A stretch of 64,000 nucleotides of DNA, taken from assembly GCF_051106095.1 (NCBI RefSeq), contig NC_135793.1:9224501-9288500 (forward strand), given 5' to 3'. The notes under the pieces were generated by a model, which searched no databases, was not told where the DNA came from, and saw only the letters and a list, made by a program, of their open reading frames with translations. Below are positions 11,766 through 35,700 of this stretch, piece by piece (within the stretch, counting starts at the first letter, position 1; each line of letters begins with the position of its first letter). The stretch is from Pogona vitticeps (lineage: Eukaryota > Chordata > Lepidosauria > Squamata > Agamidae). The translations under genes and the position numbers were made by a program.

Positions 11766-12349
11766 TACTTTGAAAAATGCCTGCACTGTACGTAGAAGCT
11801 TCCAAGATAATCTCTAACACCTTCACTATTAAAATAAATATAAATTATACAAATAAATAAAATAACATAAACATCCAAGCTGTTCTCACTTCTGTCTTCT
11901 CTCAGTAACCCTAGTACAGTTCATATGCTCATCTTCTGGAATCCTCAGCCACTGAGGGAAATTTCTGATTGAATTTGGGTGTAACTTATGTCTATTTAAA
12001 CTCCCAGTTAAAAAAACCAGGAAATTCAATTCTTAAAAAAACCTCCGGTTTATGTATGTGGGATATTGTACCTATGATTCAGAACGCCAGGAAATGACCC
12101 AAGATTGCTGCCCAATATTGTGCCTGCGTTGGCAGCAGGAAAAAGGATGGCAACATTTACAAAGCAAAGGGGCAGCCTGAATGTTGACTGCAGCCATGGC
12201 AACAATCAAGATGGTCTTCCGGATGCCCTCTTGTGCTCAATATCATTCATAAAGTGACACCATGCAAAGGAAAATCCCAGGTGATTTTTTTTTTAAAAAA
12301 AATCTGTTAACACTCCTCACCCAAACACAAAACAATGGTTTTTCAACAA

Positions 12350-12594
<245 letters not shown>

Positions 12595-13834
12595 ACATCT
12601 GGACTTGTCAAACCTTTCATCAGTCCTGGCTACAGGAGAGCATCTACCGTACCTCAATACTAGTGGGTAGAGGATTAGGACCCTTGGCAAACCCTCTCTC
12701 TTCCAATGCCTTGCCACTTGAGGCAATTGCCTCACCAAATGGTAGGGCTGGCCCCACTGCGAGTCCAGAAAGCAAGCGCCAGTCAGCTCAGATCATACTG
12801 ACCCAGACAGACAAAAGGCCTGACTTGCAGGTCGGCAGGCTTCTTGTTTTGATTCATGGGGTGTGTGATTTTACACAGAACAACACAAAGTAGAGTATGA
12901 AACGAGGGGGGTCACGGATTAGGATCCCACTGACAAAAGGTCAAGACTGACTCAAGATGTTTTTTTTTTCCTTAAGTGATGATGATGTCATCTCCGTAAA
13001 CCACATAAATCAGTTAAGTACTGACAAGCGAGCAACACCTTCCACCATCCCTGAAGTCAGTGGCCAGTTCTGGAAAACAACGCCGGCCACGTGGCACGCA
13101 CAAGCTCTGTTGTCTAATGGAAGGAGCAGCTGGGGGCTCCAAATAAACAGCTACCTACATACAGTTGCCTCCCCACCCCTGGCCTCTGCCACATAAGGCA
13201 GAGGAATAAATCAAGGAGGTCTGATTTTTGTCTGCCACTGTGACTACCCTCCTATGTAGCATAGATGCTCCTCCAGAGCTGTCATGAGCACTGCAGAGCC
13301 TAACCGTAACCACACGATGGCTCCACAGTCCTCATCTTCTTCCTTTATTCTGCATTTACTGCTTTTCCCCGAAGTTTTCTGTTGCTCGTAGCTAATTGTG
13401 AGGATACCTACCAGAACCAGAGGTTCAGGGTTGTTTTATTTGTGGGATCACACAACTCTGGCATGCAAGCAAGCTTTTGAACAGCAACAGCACTGAACAA
13501 AAATTCTGGCAACACTAGTTTAGTAAGCAGGTACATCCGTTAGGTCGTTTCCTGTACTTTGCCTTTAATGGAACCAAGCAGGGCCTGCAAAACAGGTTTC
13601 ATGCAGTGTTTCAGTCAGCTATGCCCTCTTCCAGGATACAGTGCACGCATTTCCCCATTCCATTGATTCCCATCCCCTTTCCAACCCCTAAGTTCTAATT
13701 TAAATCTTGGCACTTTAATATTTTCAGGCAGCATCTAAAAACATTTCAAGCCCTTTTCAATTAATACCATGTCCTGCTATAGCGACACTTTAAAAAAAGC
13801 AACTTAATATTCTCGAATAAATATAGAGGGTTTA

Positions 13835-13957
13835 CAGTAGGGGTAGCAAATGGCGAGCCTCCAGATGTTGCAGTGAAATTTCTGGCAGCCTAAACTAGCA
13901 CATCCCAATGGTGAAGAATGCTGGCCACTTCACCCCAGCAACATCTGGCTATCCCCA
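13835..13957. repeat. Foldback MITE, hAT-like, diverged
   Basis: Starts near CAGTAGGGGTAGCAAATGGC and ends near CATCTGGCTATCCCCAGTA, with the CTCCAGATGTTGC core inverted as GCAACATCTGG. It belongs to the same broad family as 300-435 and 23640-23772 but is more diverged. Confidence 0.55.
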
Positions 13958-14120
13958 GTAGGAGCTATTGACAGTGATGGAAGCTTTTGGTTTGAAAAAG
14001 AATAAAGCAAGGACTTTGCAAAGCTGGCATTTCCAAAATTCAGACCGTTTGTATTGATTCCACTTCAGATAAAGTTAGATCTGCCAAGTCAAAAGTTTAA
14101 AACGAATGGAAAAAAACATG

Positions 14121-14253
14121 GGCTGAAATCCAACAGTAAGTCACGACTAGCATAGGCCTGGTGAACCACTGAGGATCTGATGAGCAACTTCTCCCTAAGT
14201 TCCATTGGTCCGGCGGGCCTGCTCCGGTTACGGCTTACAGTTGGATATCAACC
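14121..14253. mobile_element. Palindromic MITE, family 'GGCTGAAATCC', short form
   Basis: Begins GGCTGAAATCCAACAGTAAG and ends CTTACAGTTGGATATCAACC. The interior carries GTCACGACTAGCATAGGCC and its inverted relative GGGCCTGCTCCGGTTACGGC. It matches the short copy at 51437-51562. Confidence 0.7.
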
Positions 14254-17120
14254 AAGGAGAACTTGCTTGGAGGTTCAGATCCTAATTGTCAAAACTATCT
14301 TCCATCAGTGCTAGAGAGTAGCCCCCTTTTTCTTAACAGCCAATGCAATGCTTTGAAGTTTGTCCTTTCGCCAAAATAACATCTCAAAAGCACAATTAAT
14401 GCCAAATATGCTAGGAAGAAAGCATTATATTTCAAAGTGGCATGAAAATAATAATCTTTTCCAATAAAGAACAGCTATCAAATGGGGAATTATTGCTGGC
14501 CATCAAATAGCAATATTATGATTTACGTTTTTATCTTGTCCTTTGTCTAAGGACCTTGGGGCAACTTACAGGGTTCTTACTGTTCCTCAACTCTGAGGTA
14601 GGTTTAGGCTGAAAGAACATCCGGACTTGCATTTCCATGCTTCTGGTTTAACATAAACCACCATCATCATATTATAACACTGTCCTACCCCTACGGATCT
14701 GAAGTAAGTAAATATTTTAAACTTCAGAAGACAACATTCATTTTCAGGGGTTCCAGAAATGCAAAATGACTTTTGATTTAGCATTTATGTTCTACAGAAC
14801 TAATACAGAGGTATTCAGAAATGTAGAAGCACAAGCCTATGTATTCTTCTGAGCTGTGTAACGTTTCTGCAGAGACACTGACCACATTTCTCCTTCACAA
14901 AAAGACCCTGGTATGTGATCTGTTGACATTTGGATTGTTAAGAACCTTGAATTTTCCTCTGCTAACCCAGCATAGTTTGTTAATCTCATCTCAGTCTACG
15001 ATCTGTTGCTGGCTTAATAATGCTGGCTTGTTTAAACCACGTTGTGTCGTGACATCTGCTGCTGCAATGGTGGCTTGCCCCTAGACAATACCTTCTGCTA
15101 CTCATCCTAAAACAGGAGCTGAAAAACAAACAAATCAGAAATAATCCATTAGGGAATAAAAGCCATTTAATTGGTGGCCTACTACGCAGTTTGTATCCTA
15201 GGAACAAACCACAAAGCCATGGATTATTGTGACATGTGAATGTAGCCATGGCCTAGCAATTAATTGCAGGTACATATATTTGGAGAATGAGCTGTTGTGT
15301 TAAACATAGTTCTATATTTTAACTCAACTATTGAAACTGGAAGAATAACCTCAATCCTAAAGATGTAATTCAGCTCAATAAATGCAGGGTTTCCTAGTGC
15401 AATGGCCATTAAATGGAAAATGCCCCCCTCACGCAGGTCTCTGGAGGTATGACTGTCCATTTTGGGCCCAATGGGTTGTTGCCGGTAGTGAAGCCTAAAG
15501 AAACTGCATAATTCCCACCCTTTGGCTTATAAATGCATTGCAAACATCAGCTGCCTGATATGGTTCGGTGTGGAAAAAAAGCACATGAAAAGAAGCCTGT
15601 GTGAAATAAGAGCTGGTCTTCTCACAGCAGCTGTTTGGCAAATCCTCCGCGCTTCTGCACTCACACTGCTTCATTGTTTTCACAAGGGAATCAATATGAT
15701 TGCCTGTCTTTTGTAGAAGATGAGTGGCTTCTCGGTGCAATATCAATCAACCCAATGAGAAATATTTGTATTGCCACTGGTTTGAGCACTACAACGGGGC
15801 TCCGTTTGCCACCTAGAATCTATGGCGGCCCTTCCCCAACCTTAATCTTTTCAACTCCGACTCCCGCTCCATCATTCTTCCCCTCATGACTGCTGAGCTG
15901 TTCAAAGCTTTCAACGGCAGGCAGACACACAAAAGCGTGCAAGGCGGCAATCTCATGTCAGCCTGTTGCTTTATTCATCTCTGTTGCTGCGCAAACTCAT
16001 AGCTCCACAAACCCAAAGGTCTATATTCTCTGTAAGGCATCACCTATCACCTCTGGCTTCCCAGGATCAAGTGCCTTACTCACCAGCTAATCTACAGCAA
16101 GGAACATGCACTTGCCAAATAAAAAAATGGGAATTTACACTTCGGACTACAACTGCAGAAAAATGCCAGGGAACACAGCCAGTTGTACTGTTTGCGCATG
16201 GACATGCTTGCTGGGGTATTCAGAGAACAAGGAATTGCAACATCTTTATTTAACCCCAGAAATATCAAAAAGAAGGGAAGTTTTGAGTCTAGCATGACAT
16301 TTCTTCAGGCTGGGCTTGAGCGGACAGAGAGAAAGTCCCCTCCAAACCATATTGACCAGATGTCCAGGGTCTACGCTCAAGTAACATCACATGACATTGC
16401 TCTTGCATTTCACCCCACAGCTCTGCAATCCAAGCCCGGAGAAGCATTCCAACTGGCCTTGAAAGCTCACTTATTTCTATTATTTGTGTGGTCGATTCAA
16501 AGGAGCAACCCACACTTGTTTCTGAATATTGTAAGAAGGACCATGTGCGGGTTTTTTTGGTGCATCTCAATGGGATATTTTATTCTGACCCAAATAGTTT
16601 TGGGACTACAACTGCCATTATCCCTCCCTCTTAGGTATGTGAGCTAGGCTTAATGGTTATGACCCTCAGTGCTAGCTAACATACAGCCGATCGTCTCAAG
16701 AAACATTTGGAGAGAAGTCACCTCAAAACAAAGGCAAACCAAGGCTCTTTCTTGCCACAGGAGTTGTTCTCTTTAAATATAAAGACAACCTGCCCTGTAT
16801 AAACAACAAACACCATGAAGGGAGAAAAGAAAAGAAATAGGAGAAAAACAATGGGCTAGTTATTGAGGTGAGAATTATTTAGCTCATCCACGACGACAGT
16901 CCTTCTATTTTCCTGAAGAGCGTCCAACCAAAGACTGCCACATCTCCTGTTCTTGAAGCGACTGGTCTGCATCTTAGTGATAGATGGGGTGCTACTCCAA
17001 AGGAGCAAGCTTGCTGTGAATTCTCAGTAAATCTGCGGGTCCCCCTCCCATTTCATGGGTCTCCTTTCACCGCTGTGGTCCCATCCGTCGCGTAATCCAG
17101 TCCATCTCCCCCGGCTTGCC

Positions 17121-26720
<9,600 letters not shown>

Positions 26721-26727
26721 CAACGCA

Positions 26728-26775
26728 TGTCACACACACACGCACGCACGCACGCACACACACACACACACACAT
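26728..26775. repeat. (CA)n microsatellite with CGCA interruptions
   Basis: CACACACACACGCACGCACG followed by a CA run to 26773. Lies just upstream of the TMEM47-like CpG island. Confidence 0.9.
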
Positions 26776-26899
26776 TGCTCAGTTCTGCCCCTGTTTCAGG
26801 GACTGGCCCCAGACATTTCTGCTGCCTGCGCCTGCCACCCCGCCAGTATTCCAGGTTGCGCAGCATTCAAAGCCGGCCGAATTGGTTTGTGGTGCATGA

Positions 26900-29800
26900 A
26901 GTGGAAAATCCAGGAGGGCTGCTCCCCCGATCCACCCCAAGAGCGTCTGATCAGTGAGCATTGATCCTGCCGGAGTGCAGAGGCCCAGTACTGAGCTTGT
27001 GGCTCTTTGGAGGTGCAGTCGCCAGACTGGAGGATGTCCGTACAGCAGAACAGAATGTACAGTATCTGGGGGGGGGGGTCTCTTCGCTTAATAAATCTGC
27101 TTTGGGGCTCGTAGTGCAGGAGGACGGAGGTTGCTCAACTACTTGCAGGAAACCCCTCCATGGAGCTTTCGGTGTCTGAAGGTTGGCTATGCCAAGGCAA
27201 AGAGGCCGGAGAAGGAAGCCTCAGAGAAAGGGGGGGGGGGAGGTAGAAGGAGCCTGGCAGAAGAAGCAACCTTCGTGAAGACTATGCAGGAGGAGAAAAA
27301 GGCACCACCCTGGCTCACAGTGCTCTCTGCCTGATCACATCATCTGCTCCCTGACTGTTCTCCAACGATAATCAATTAAATGGCGAAGCTAGAAATCTGC
27401 TGCCCCGACCAGATTGCCTTATTGTTCCCATCAGTAGGTTTGGCTTGCCCCAGTAGCAAAGGGATCCGTGAACTGAAAATACCAGCAGGAACCTTGGATG
27501 GAGAGGAGGAGGATATTTTTACCCCACCTTTCTCCTTCAAAGGACCCAAGCTTGCTTCTGTCATAAAAAGGCAGTGTTTGATGGTAACAATGGTGAGCAT
27601 CCAAATACAAAAGGATCAAACAAATGCCATAACAAAAAAAAAAAAAGTTAGCAACACTAAAATTCATTCAAACCGGTAAAGGTACAACAATCCATTTAAA
27701 AAAAAAAAAGAAACTCAGGTAGCCAGTCATTCAGGGAAAGCTTGCCTGAAGAGAAAGGTCTTTGCCTGCTTGTGGAAGGAGAGCCTCTAGTGGGACGGAG
27801 TTCCACCGTCTGCAAGCAGCCAGAGGTCTAACTGGGGCCCCAAATAGCTGCCACATGTCTATTATGTACCTCTCTTCCTCCATTGCTCATCTTTTCCTTC
27901 TCTGTTACATTTAATATCTCCTCTTTCTTCCAAGGAGCAAAATTATGCATTAACGGTTCTCTCCTCTTCCCCATTTTTCAAACTTACGGAGTGAAACGTT
28001 TAACCAATGCACAAGTTTTTGTTGGGAGAGAGGAGACCCAGTGAAGAGGTATTGATAATGACATTTTCACATAAAGATGTTTCGAATGAATGAATCAACA
28101 AATTCAATTATAATCAGCTTGGAGCTGTAAATTATATAAACATCCTGATACAGTGTAGTTAGGGTCATTAACCATTTCAGGAATGCCATTTTCTCTTTTT
28201 CAAGGAAGGCCATTGGGTTGCATGCACACCCTTTCTGTTCTTAAAACGCCAAATGGAAGTCAATATTTGCACCTTGGCCAACGCTCTCCTTTGTCCTGGG
28301 CTTTGTGCTACCGGAGTCACCCCTTCCTCCACCTCTCCTAGAGTTTATAAATAGCCCGGCCAGCTGCCACTTAAGCCATAAACCTGCTGTAATGTGATCT
28401 GGGAAGGCAGAAGGGAAAAGAAGGAAATGCAGATTGCCTTCGGACTCAGTACCAGTTCATGCCAACTTTCTGCGTGGGAAACAAATTCTTCCCGTAGCTA
28501 AGTTGGCACATCATCATGTTGGGATCGCATGAGAAAGCGGCAAACAAGATGTCTCAGGGCCTAACCATTATACCACACTGCCCACAAGCAATAAATACTT
28601 TGATAATTGGTTAAGAGGTTTATAGGGTTTTTTTAAAAAAAACCACCAAGGTTTTGCGCTTAAAAGTGTGTCTTCCCTAAATAAAATGGGTAAGAGCAAA
28701 TTGCAGTTCTGTCACTCCTGCCCATCTACGTGTGGATTCAACTCTGGTTTTCCATGGTTGAGAGTGATGTGTCTCCCACTGCATGCTGGAATTTACATTT
28801 TTTGCATCTCTCAACAGCAAACACATTCGAGGGTTGGAAGTGGCACAAATGACAGAGCAACGTAAGGTCACAGGGGCAAGACGCTCCAGTCAGTTCCAGC
28901 TGTGGTCACTTTTTCTTAAACTCATTATCACCGAGATATTCATTACCGCACTGCTCTCTTTCCAGTGGAAAGAATCTTTCTTCGGAGCATCGCGTTACCC
29001 TAATTACGGGGGAACAGATGGCAATCCCACAGTCCATTATATTTGCACCTGGGTGGGAAACAGATGACCAGCCTTCTCCCACTGCAGGTCAGCCCACATC
29101 TCTCAGTCTCACCGCAAAGCTGATGCTGTCGCCTGTCCGGGCAATCCAGAAGCAGTCGTTACTCCCTCTTGAAAACACAGGCTCAGAAAACCATGACCTG
29201 TAGCTCAGCAAAAGTGCAAGGCCTTGGTGTCCAGAATAATTCCGCCCCAAAAAAGGGAAGCCGGAATTTCAGGCATCCTAGCAAAATCACCAGTCCTCTA
29301 ACGACTTGAGGATAGGTGCTTGACATGTAGATCAACGGAAAGAACCTTGGGTCTCCAAATATTTTGGACTACGTATGAAACCTACACTCCTTTACAACCA
29401 CTCTCCACGCCAGCTGGGGCTTCAGGAGCCAGAGTCCAAAACATCTGGAGAGCTCGAAGCTCTCCAACTCTGCTCTAGGGACTGCCTTCTTTGGCCAGAA
29501 CAGCCATACCATCAGGCCTCCATTTCCCCCACCTCACTCAGGCAGAGAATTGCTGACCAAGTGGCAATCACAGGAGGTTGTTGGGAACATCAGATTTCCA
29601 GTCTTTATGGCTAAGGTTTTCCAAATGTATGGCCACTAACTGGCAAAAGTAGGGAACAGCCTGTACGGGAATAGAAGTCTGGGTCCGGGTCTCCTGCACC
29701 AGAAGAAAGGGCTTACACTCATGTGAAGTGGCAGGACTCATAAAGATCTCATTAGTCTTTCTAGAATCCTGGAGCTATGTAAGTCAGAGTAGAGTGGTTT

Positions 29801-32100
29801 ACCTGAACTTTGTTGGTCTCCAGATGTTGTTGGACTGCAAAAACAGAAAAGCTGTTGCATAGTTCAGCGGGTTAGGAATGGTTGAGAATTCAGTTCCCCA
29901 CTGTGCCTCCTTGACTCCATGATCCATAGAGTCCCTTCCAGCTCTGCAGTTACAAGCTTATCATCATCATCACCGGCTCTAGTCAGGATGGCCAGTAGGA
30001 TGTTAGGAACTGTAGGCCAAACATCTGGAAGTCACCAGCTTGGGGAAAGATGGAGTAGATAACAGCAAACGGGATAGCCAGAGCCATGACTTGGTGTAAC
30101 GCCTCAGTTCATCACAGAATTCTTTAAATCAGAGGACACAAAACCTTAGCCCTGCTTTACTGATTGCTAGAAAACCACTGGTTACACATCCATGCCTGTG
30201 TCCCATGACATGGCTAGGTTATGGCACAGTTGCTTGCTTGAGGTGAAGAGCTTTTCCTTTCCCTTTTGGACTGCACCTCCCAGAATCTGACACCTACCCT
30301 GGTTCTGGCCACACTGGCTATGAAATTCTAGGAGCTGTAGTCCAAAAAAGATTCTCCCCATCTTTGCACCTTCTATCTGGGCTGCACATGGCCTGAAGGG
30401 CAAGAATAGAAAATATGTTGTCTTCTCTTTGTTGCTGTGCTCCAACCTTCATTTACTCTAGTCTGTAATCAAAGTTGTCAACATCTGGAGGACCAAAGGT
30501 GCCCCACCCTGCAGCTGGACCTTTTATTTTTCTTATGCTAGGCACAACTCAGAGCTCACTTTTGCTGTATGGACGTCCTACTACTACTACTGCAACATTT
30601 GATGTCTGGAGACCCTTACTGCTACACTTGCTTGTTGGTTCACTGCTTAAAGCAAACAGACTGATTTCTGCCATTTGCTTGATTTGAGTAGCTTAGCCCC
30701 CTACCTGCAACAGAGGCCAGAATCTGAAAGACCGTATCATGGTTCTGATCTAGAAAGACCAGGTGGTTCTTGGATGCATTTTTAAAAAATGTAACGATCA
30801 CAAGAAGGATTTACACTAGCTGTTTCTTCTGATGCTAGGAGAAGCTGCATCCACAGCAGAACTTTTGAGACTCTTCCCACCGGCTCTTCAAACCCCTGAG
30901 TCTTATCTTCAAGAAGCAGGTGGCCATAGAGGAAGGTTAACATGGCCACTTCAGCTGATGCTGAAGGACTTAAATTGTGCTGAATCCGCAGTACAAGCAG
31001 GAAGAGGGATGGTGCTACTGCAAAAGGGCAGCATGCTGCTTTCCCTCCATCCGTGGTCTATCCCCTCCCCAAAATTTTAGACTGAAGGGAACGGTGAAAG
31101 AAAAAAATAGGAAAAGAACTGTATCTCCGCTTGCATAAACCCCGTGGCTCCATGAGCACAGAAAATCAAAATGGAGTTTCATGACAGACAGAGTGCTAAG
31201 CGTGTTGGAAGGCTGAGGCACTTTTGAAAGCAAGTTTCTAATCCTTATGGAGGAAAAAAAAACTTAAAATGTGCGAGCATAGCTGCTGAAATCTGTAGGA
31301 GCAGATTTAAAAACACACTCAGTGGCTGTAAAAGGGATTATAGCTTCCCATATTCTCACATGGGAGGGAAAAAAGTTAATGCAGCTAGAAAGACAAGGTT
31401 ATGTCTACTGGGAAAAAACCAATCCAATTCTTCACTCATCTTCTGCATCTGCTCATTCTCTTCCTCCTTGTTGCTCAGCTTCCTCTTCCGACAGTAAAGC
31501 AGAGCTGCTGCTTGAATTATGCTGGCTGATGAGATCTCAGACCCATTTTGGTATGTGCAGTAGGAATTTGGCCCTGTGGTGGAGAACCATCCTTCCTCTA
31601 CTGCAGGTTGGAGTCTCTTTATCACTCATGATCATTATTCAGTAACAGGCACACATAACCGTTACAGCAAAACAGGCACTGCTCTCCTACTACTCTCAGC
31701 GAGTGGGGTGACCTCTTATTCTGCCTTTTTGCTTAGAGTTAGAGCATTAGATCAAAGGGTTTCTCTGGCCAATCCTAGTGGTGATTAGATAACTAGTATC
31801 CTATCTGAATTCTCACAACATTCTATGTAATCATGCTAAGTTAATAAACAGTGTTCTCAGGGTGTTGCCTTGAGGCTCCGCTGGCTCCGACATCTGCTTG
31901 TCTACTTCTTCGCATTTTCTCTAAAGGCTAATTGCCTTCCCTTTGTTCCGTGATCACCTACAACACTTGTGCACTGTTTATAACCTGCCTCTTCCACAGA
32001 CACTCCCCTCTCAAAAGAATGGACACACTCTGTAAAAACAGCAGCCAGCACAAGTTGGGGCAAAAAGAGTATATTCAAAAGATGTCACACCGAAAGTTTT
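26900..32100. other. Intergenic region between the TMEM47-like gene and BRCC3
   Basis: No recognisable exon was found on either strand. Around 27.5-27.85 kb the sequence resembles a dispersed repeat seen again near 36.94-37.25 kb (wording such as GGAGTTCCACCGTC...CAGCCAGAGG). Between 29.3 and 30.5 kb several eroded foldback-MITE pieces with 'CATCTGGAGG' and 'AACTCCCAGAA'-like cores occur. A SINE tail (GATCCATAGAGTCCCTTCCA) is at 29920-29945. The rest shows nothing I can name. Confidence 0.55.
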
Positions 32101-32122
32101 GAAATTCTCTCTTCATGCTGAC

Positions 32123-32128
32123 TTTATT
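32123..32128 (-). terminator. BRCC3: BRCC3 poly(A) signal, candidate
   Basis: An AATAAA on the minus strand about 475 bases beyond the BRCC3 stop. It is the first canonical signal after the stop that I saw, and would give a 3' UTR of about 0.5 kb. Confidence 0.55.
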
Positions 32129-32599
32129 CAGTTTCAGAAAGACTACAGACAGCTTCTGCTCTGTAAGCATCACCAACGGATTTTCAGAACGTTAAAAGGG
32201 ACATGTTGAATTTTTTTTTCAACTGGGGCAAAAAAGGGCATGTGAAACCAATGTGGCTGATCCAGACAAGCATGAGTTACTTAGCAGGTATGAGATGCAT
32301 GTCAGGACAAAGTCCACCATGCTTATATTAACCCACTCAACACACAGTGTTCCAATGACTGTTGCATAAAAAAATGGAAAGCCACCTTCTAGAAAAGTTG
32401 ACCTTGCATCCTTCTCCAAGGCCTGCTGCCCTGCTCCCTGACGTCCCCCACCCCACAGTCCAGGGTCCTTCCCAATCTGTGGCAGTGTTCACTGCAAGAC
32501 AGGAGGAAGAGCAGGAGAAGCAATAAGGCAACACAGGGCCAAGTTCATGAAAACATCAATCCTGCTTCCTTTCTCAAGGGTTTGAGGTCTTTGTTCTGG

Positions 32600-32751
32600 T
32601 CACTCCAGGGCAGCCAGCTCCTGCAGCAGCTCCTCTTTCTCCCGCTGCAGCTCCAGCATCCTCTGTTTGTTCTGCTCTAGGCGGTCCTCCAGCCACTGCA
32701 GCAAAGGGCCACTGATGGCAGACATCTGACTGCAGAGGTTTTTAGTGAAAA
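32600..32751 (-). CDS. BRCC3: BRCC3 coding exon 8 and stop
   Basis: Encodes FTKNLCSQMSAISGPLLQWL to LLQELAALE followed by TGA; acceptor TTGCTAG. The last 30 residues form the coiled coil. Confidence 0.96.
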
Positions 32752-35700
32752 CTAGCAAGGAAAGAAGGGTGCAACCATCGGTGAAGAGAAGACTTCACAA
32801 TGAATAAGCACAGTACAGACTTACTGAAAGCCTTTTCCACAACAGCTGGTTGACTGCCAAAGGTCTGATTGCATATTTGTTTTATTTATTTGCATTTGTT
32901 TAATTTCTTGCCCACTGTTCTCCTCAGTATAGAGACCCATGGTGGCTTACAAGCTCCTTTCTAAGCTACCCTTTCAGTCGCCCAAAGAGAAAGCCCTTTC
33001 CCTTTTTGCAAAAGGAGAACAGGGAGGGGGTGTGAAGCCAAAAGACCTTCTCCCATGCCCTCATCATGCAAAACTCTGAAAGTGGTGAGACTGAGAGATG
33101 GGCCACTCTCAACAATCTTAAAATACATGGAGCTTCATGGGGAGAGATGGCCACTCGTAAAGCCTAGACCAGCGATGGCGAACCTATGGCACACGTGCCA
33201 TAGCTGGCATGCAGAGCCCTTTCTGCGGGCATGCGAGCCACAAGTTGCCAGATTGCTACTCCCCCCCCCCCCCACAGCCAAACCCCAGGAGGGTGTTGGC
33301 TGCGGTGCTGGCACCCTGACCGACATCGGGCCAGGATCTGGAGCAGCTGGCACTGGTGGCATATCTGGAGTGGGATTTCAAGGCACCTCCATGCCCGGGA
33401 TTCCCCCTTCCGCCACCACTTCCAGTTCTGCCACCAAGGCCCACCAATTTGTTGTTTTTCCCCCAGTTTGGGAACTCGGGCTCAAAAAGGTTTGCTGCCC
33501 CTGGCCTAGACCTAAGACATATACGCAATACGGTGAGGCTCGAGATTCTTTTGCAAAGGTTTTCTTGCTGCCTCTTTCTGTAAACTGTTGGTTTAGATAA
33601 ATTATTCTTTATGCTTAGTTATAAAACCACGAGGGCCCGTAAATCCCATTACTCTGTAAATGTTTCAAGAATCCAAAGATGTGTTAGATGTGAATCCTCA
33701 ATCAGGAAATCCTTACCTGAGCCATTGTGAATTTTGGTTATAGAATCCAGATGAGTAAGGCTAAATGTAGGAAGAGAGGATACACCAGTGTCAAAGGAAC
33801 GTGCATATAAACATAAAAAAAGAGTCCTTTTTTTTTACCAAGCCAGAAAAGGCATTTACACTAGGACCTCCTACAAGTGACCTAAGAGAGATAAGCCGTG
33901 AGATCAGCCGGGCTGCAAGCCAGCAATCTCGCTTTCTCCCTTTTCCCTTGTCTGTTCACCAGAACATTGGATACTACCATTTCCATGTAGCCTATGGGAT
34001 TTTTCACACTGTCAACAGTTGGGAGTGGCTCTCCTAAGGATACCCTATAAGCAGCAATTGACTGAAGAGCCAGAGGTTGGGACTTGGATTCCCTCCTGCG
34101 CCTTGAGAGGGACTGAATTCCATGATCCATAGGGTCCCTTCCAGCTCTGCAGTTCTAAGATAATTAAAATGAGCTTTAAGCCAGAAGACAACAGGTATTT
34201 TTGGTTCTACCCTCTTTGCCCTGGGTTACCACCCAGCACCGGAATGCAGTCCCAGAAAACTATCTGAAATCAGAATTGGCCCTCAGGCTGAAAAAGGCTC
34301 TTTACTCAAGGAGAAGCACCTTGAAAAGACCACTCCTGAAAACTCGTGACATAAGAAGGCAGGCAGAGAAGGGCACCCGACTCTCATGTTTACCTGTGGA
34401 TTTTCCTGTAGGCATCCTGCTCCTCTTGACACAAGATCTTGGGTAGTTCCACAGCCGACTCCAGACACACTTTCCCAATGGTGTTATGAGGAACAACATG
34501 AATAGGAATTTCAATCCTTTCATACCTAAAGGGCAAAGAACAGCAGTGTTACTGTCTCATACTAAAGTTCTACAGGATGATTCTGGGCATGCTTACTTAG
34601 AAGTAAGTTCCACTTAAAGGAAAAAAAACCCTGCTGGATAGCTCAGTGGTTTAGGTATTTGGCTGCAGAGCCATAGGTGGGGAGTTTGACTCCTTAATGT
34701 GCCTCTTTGACAAAGGCTGATCCATAGGGTCCCTTCAGTTCTGCAGTTCTAAGATGATGGTGGTTATAAAACTGTGACATATGAGTTTGCTGAATGCTCC
34801 TGTGGAACTTACTCTGAGCTCTTTTGGGCTTGAACAGACTGGAAACAGGTGTACAGAATCCGGCCTGTCTGAAACAATCCACACAAGGTATGTGTTATTT
34901 AAGGAAAAAAGTTGGGTTATACAAAACAAGTTAACTTCTCCAAGACCCCAAAAGCTAAACAAAACCATGTTTTACATTTACACCACTCAGATTCATATGT
35001 TCAACTATTTGTGGAAGAGAAGAAATAAGTTGTACACCGGCATCTGAGTTTAACTTTAACGTTCACATGCTGCTGTTAAGTGGCAAAAGAAACTTGTATA
35101 TTTTGAAGACTGATTTGCTTGAGGGGGAGACTGTAGGTAGAGGAAGAGTAACATATAGCTAAACTGGATCTGTTAATAGTACACCAGCACTCAATCACCC
35201 CAATTCAAACTTGCATTGCAGCAATGGGATAATTATATTTATAATAATCACTCCGACAGTTCTGATGAAAATGGATCAAGTCTAATTCTAGCTTCAAGCA
35301 GAACAGAAATCAGCACGGGTGATTTCCAGAGAAGTAGCCTTGTTGGTCTACTGTAGCAAAATAACAATGGCCAAGAATCCCTTCAGTCACTTCTCAAGTG
35401 CTTTGAATGGTTTGACTTTTCAGGTGAGGAGATAATTGGTGCCTCCTCACCTGAAAATGGAAAATGCACATGGAAGCCTGAGATGTTCCACTGATGCCCT
35501 CCATTTGTGTAATGGCAACAGCAAGATTACAACACAAACAGGGCTTTCCAGTATTAAACATGATCTTAGCCAAAGGGGTGTGTGCCGCCTCTTAAGACTA
35601 AGGAGAAACCCTGCTGAACCACACAACAGATCTATCTTGTTCACACCCTGACTAACCAGCTGCTGATGGGAAGCCGGTCAACAGAACTTGAGTGCAATCC

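Noticed and set aside
16183-16647. A 154-codon plus-strand frame
   Set aside because: No recognisable domain, no splice context and average composition; treated as chance.
34800-34868. Human-type optional exon after KSSE in BRCC3
   Set aside because: No exon resembling the human long-isoform segment was found between 34525 and 34813, and the exons on either side join in phase without it.
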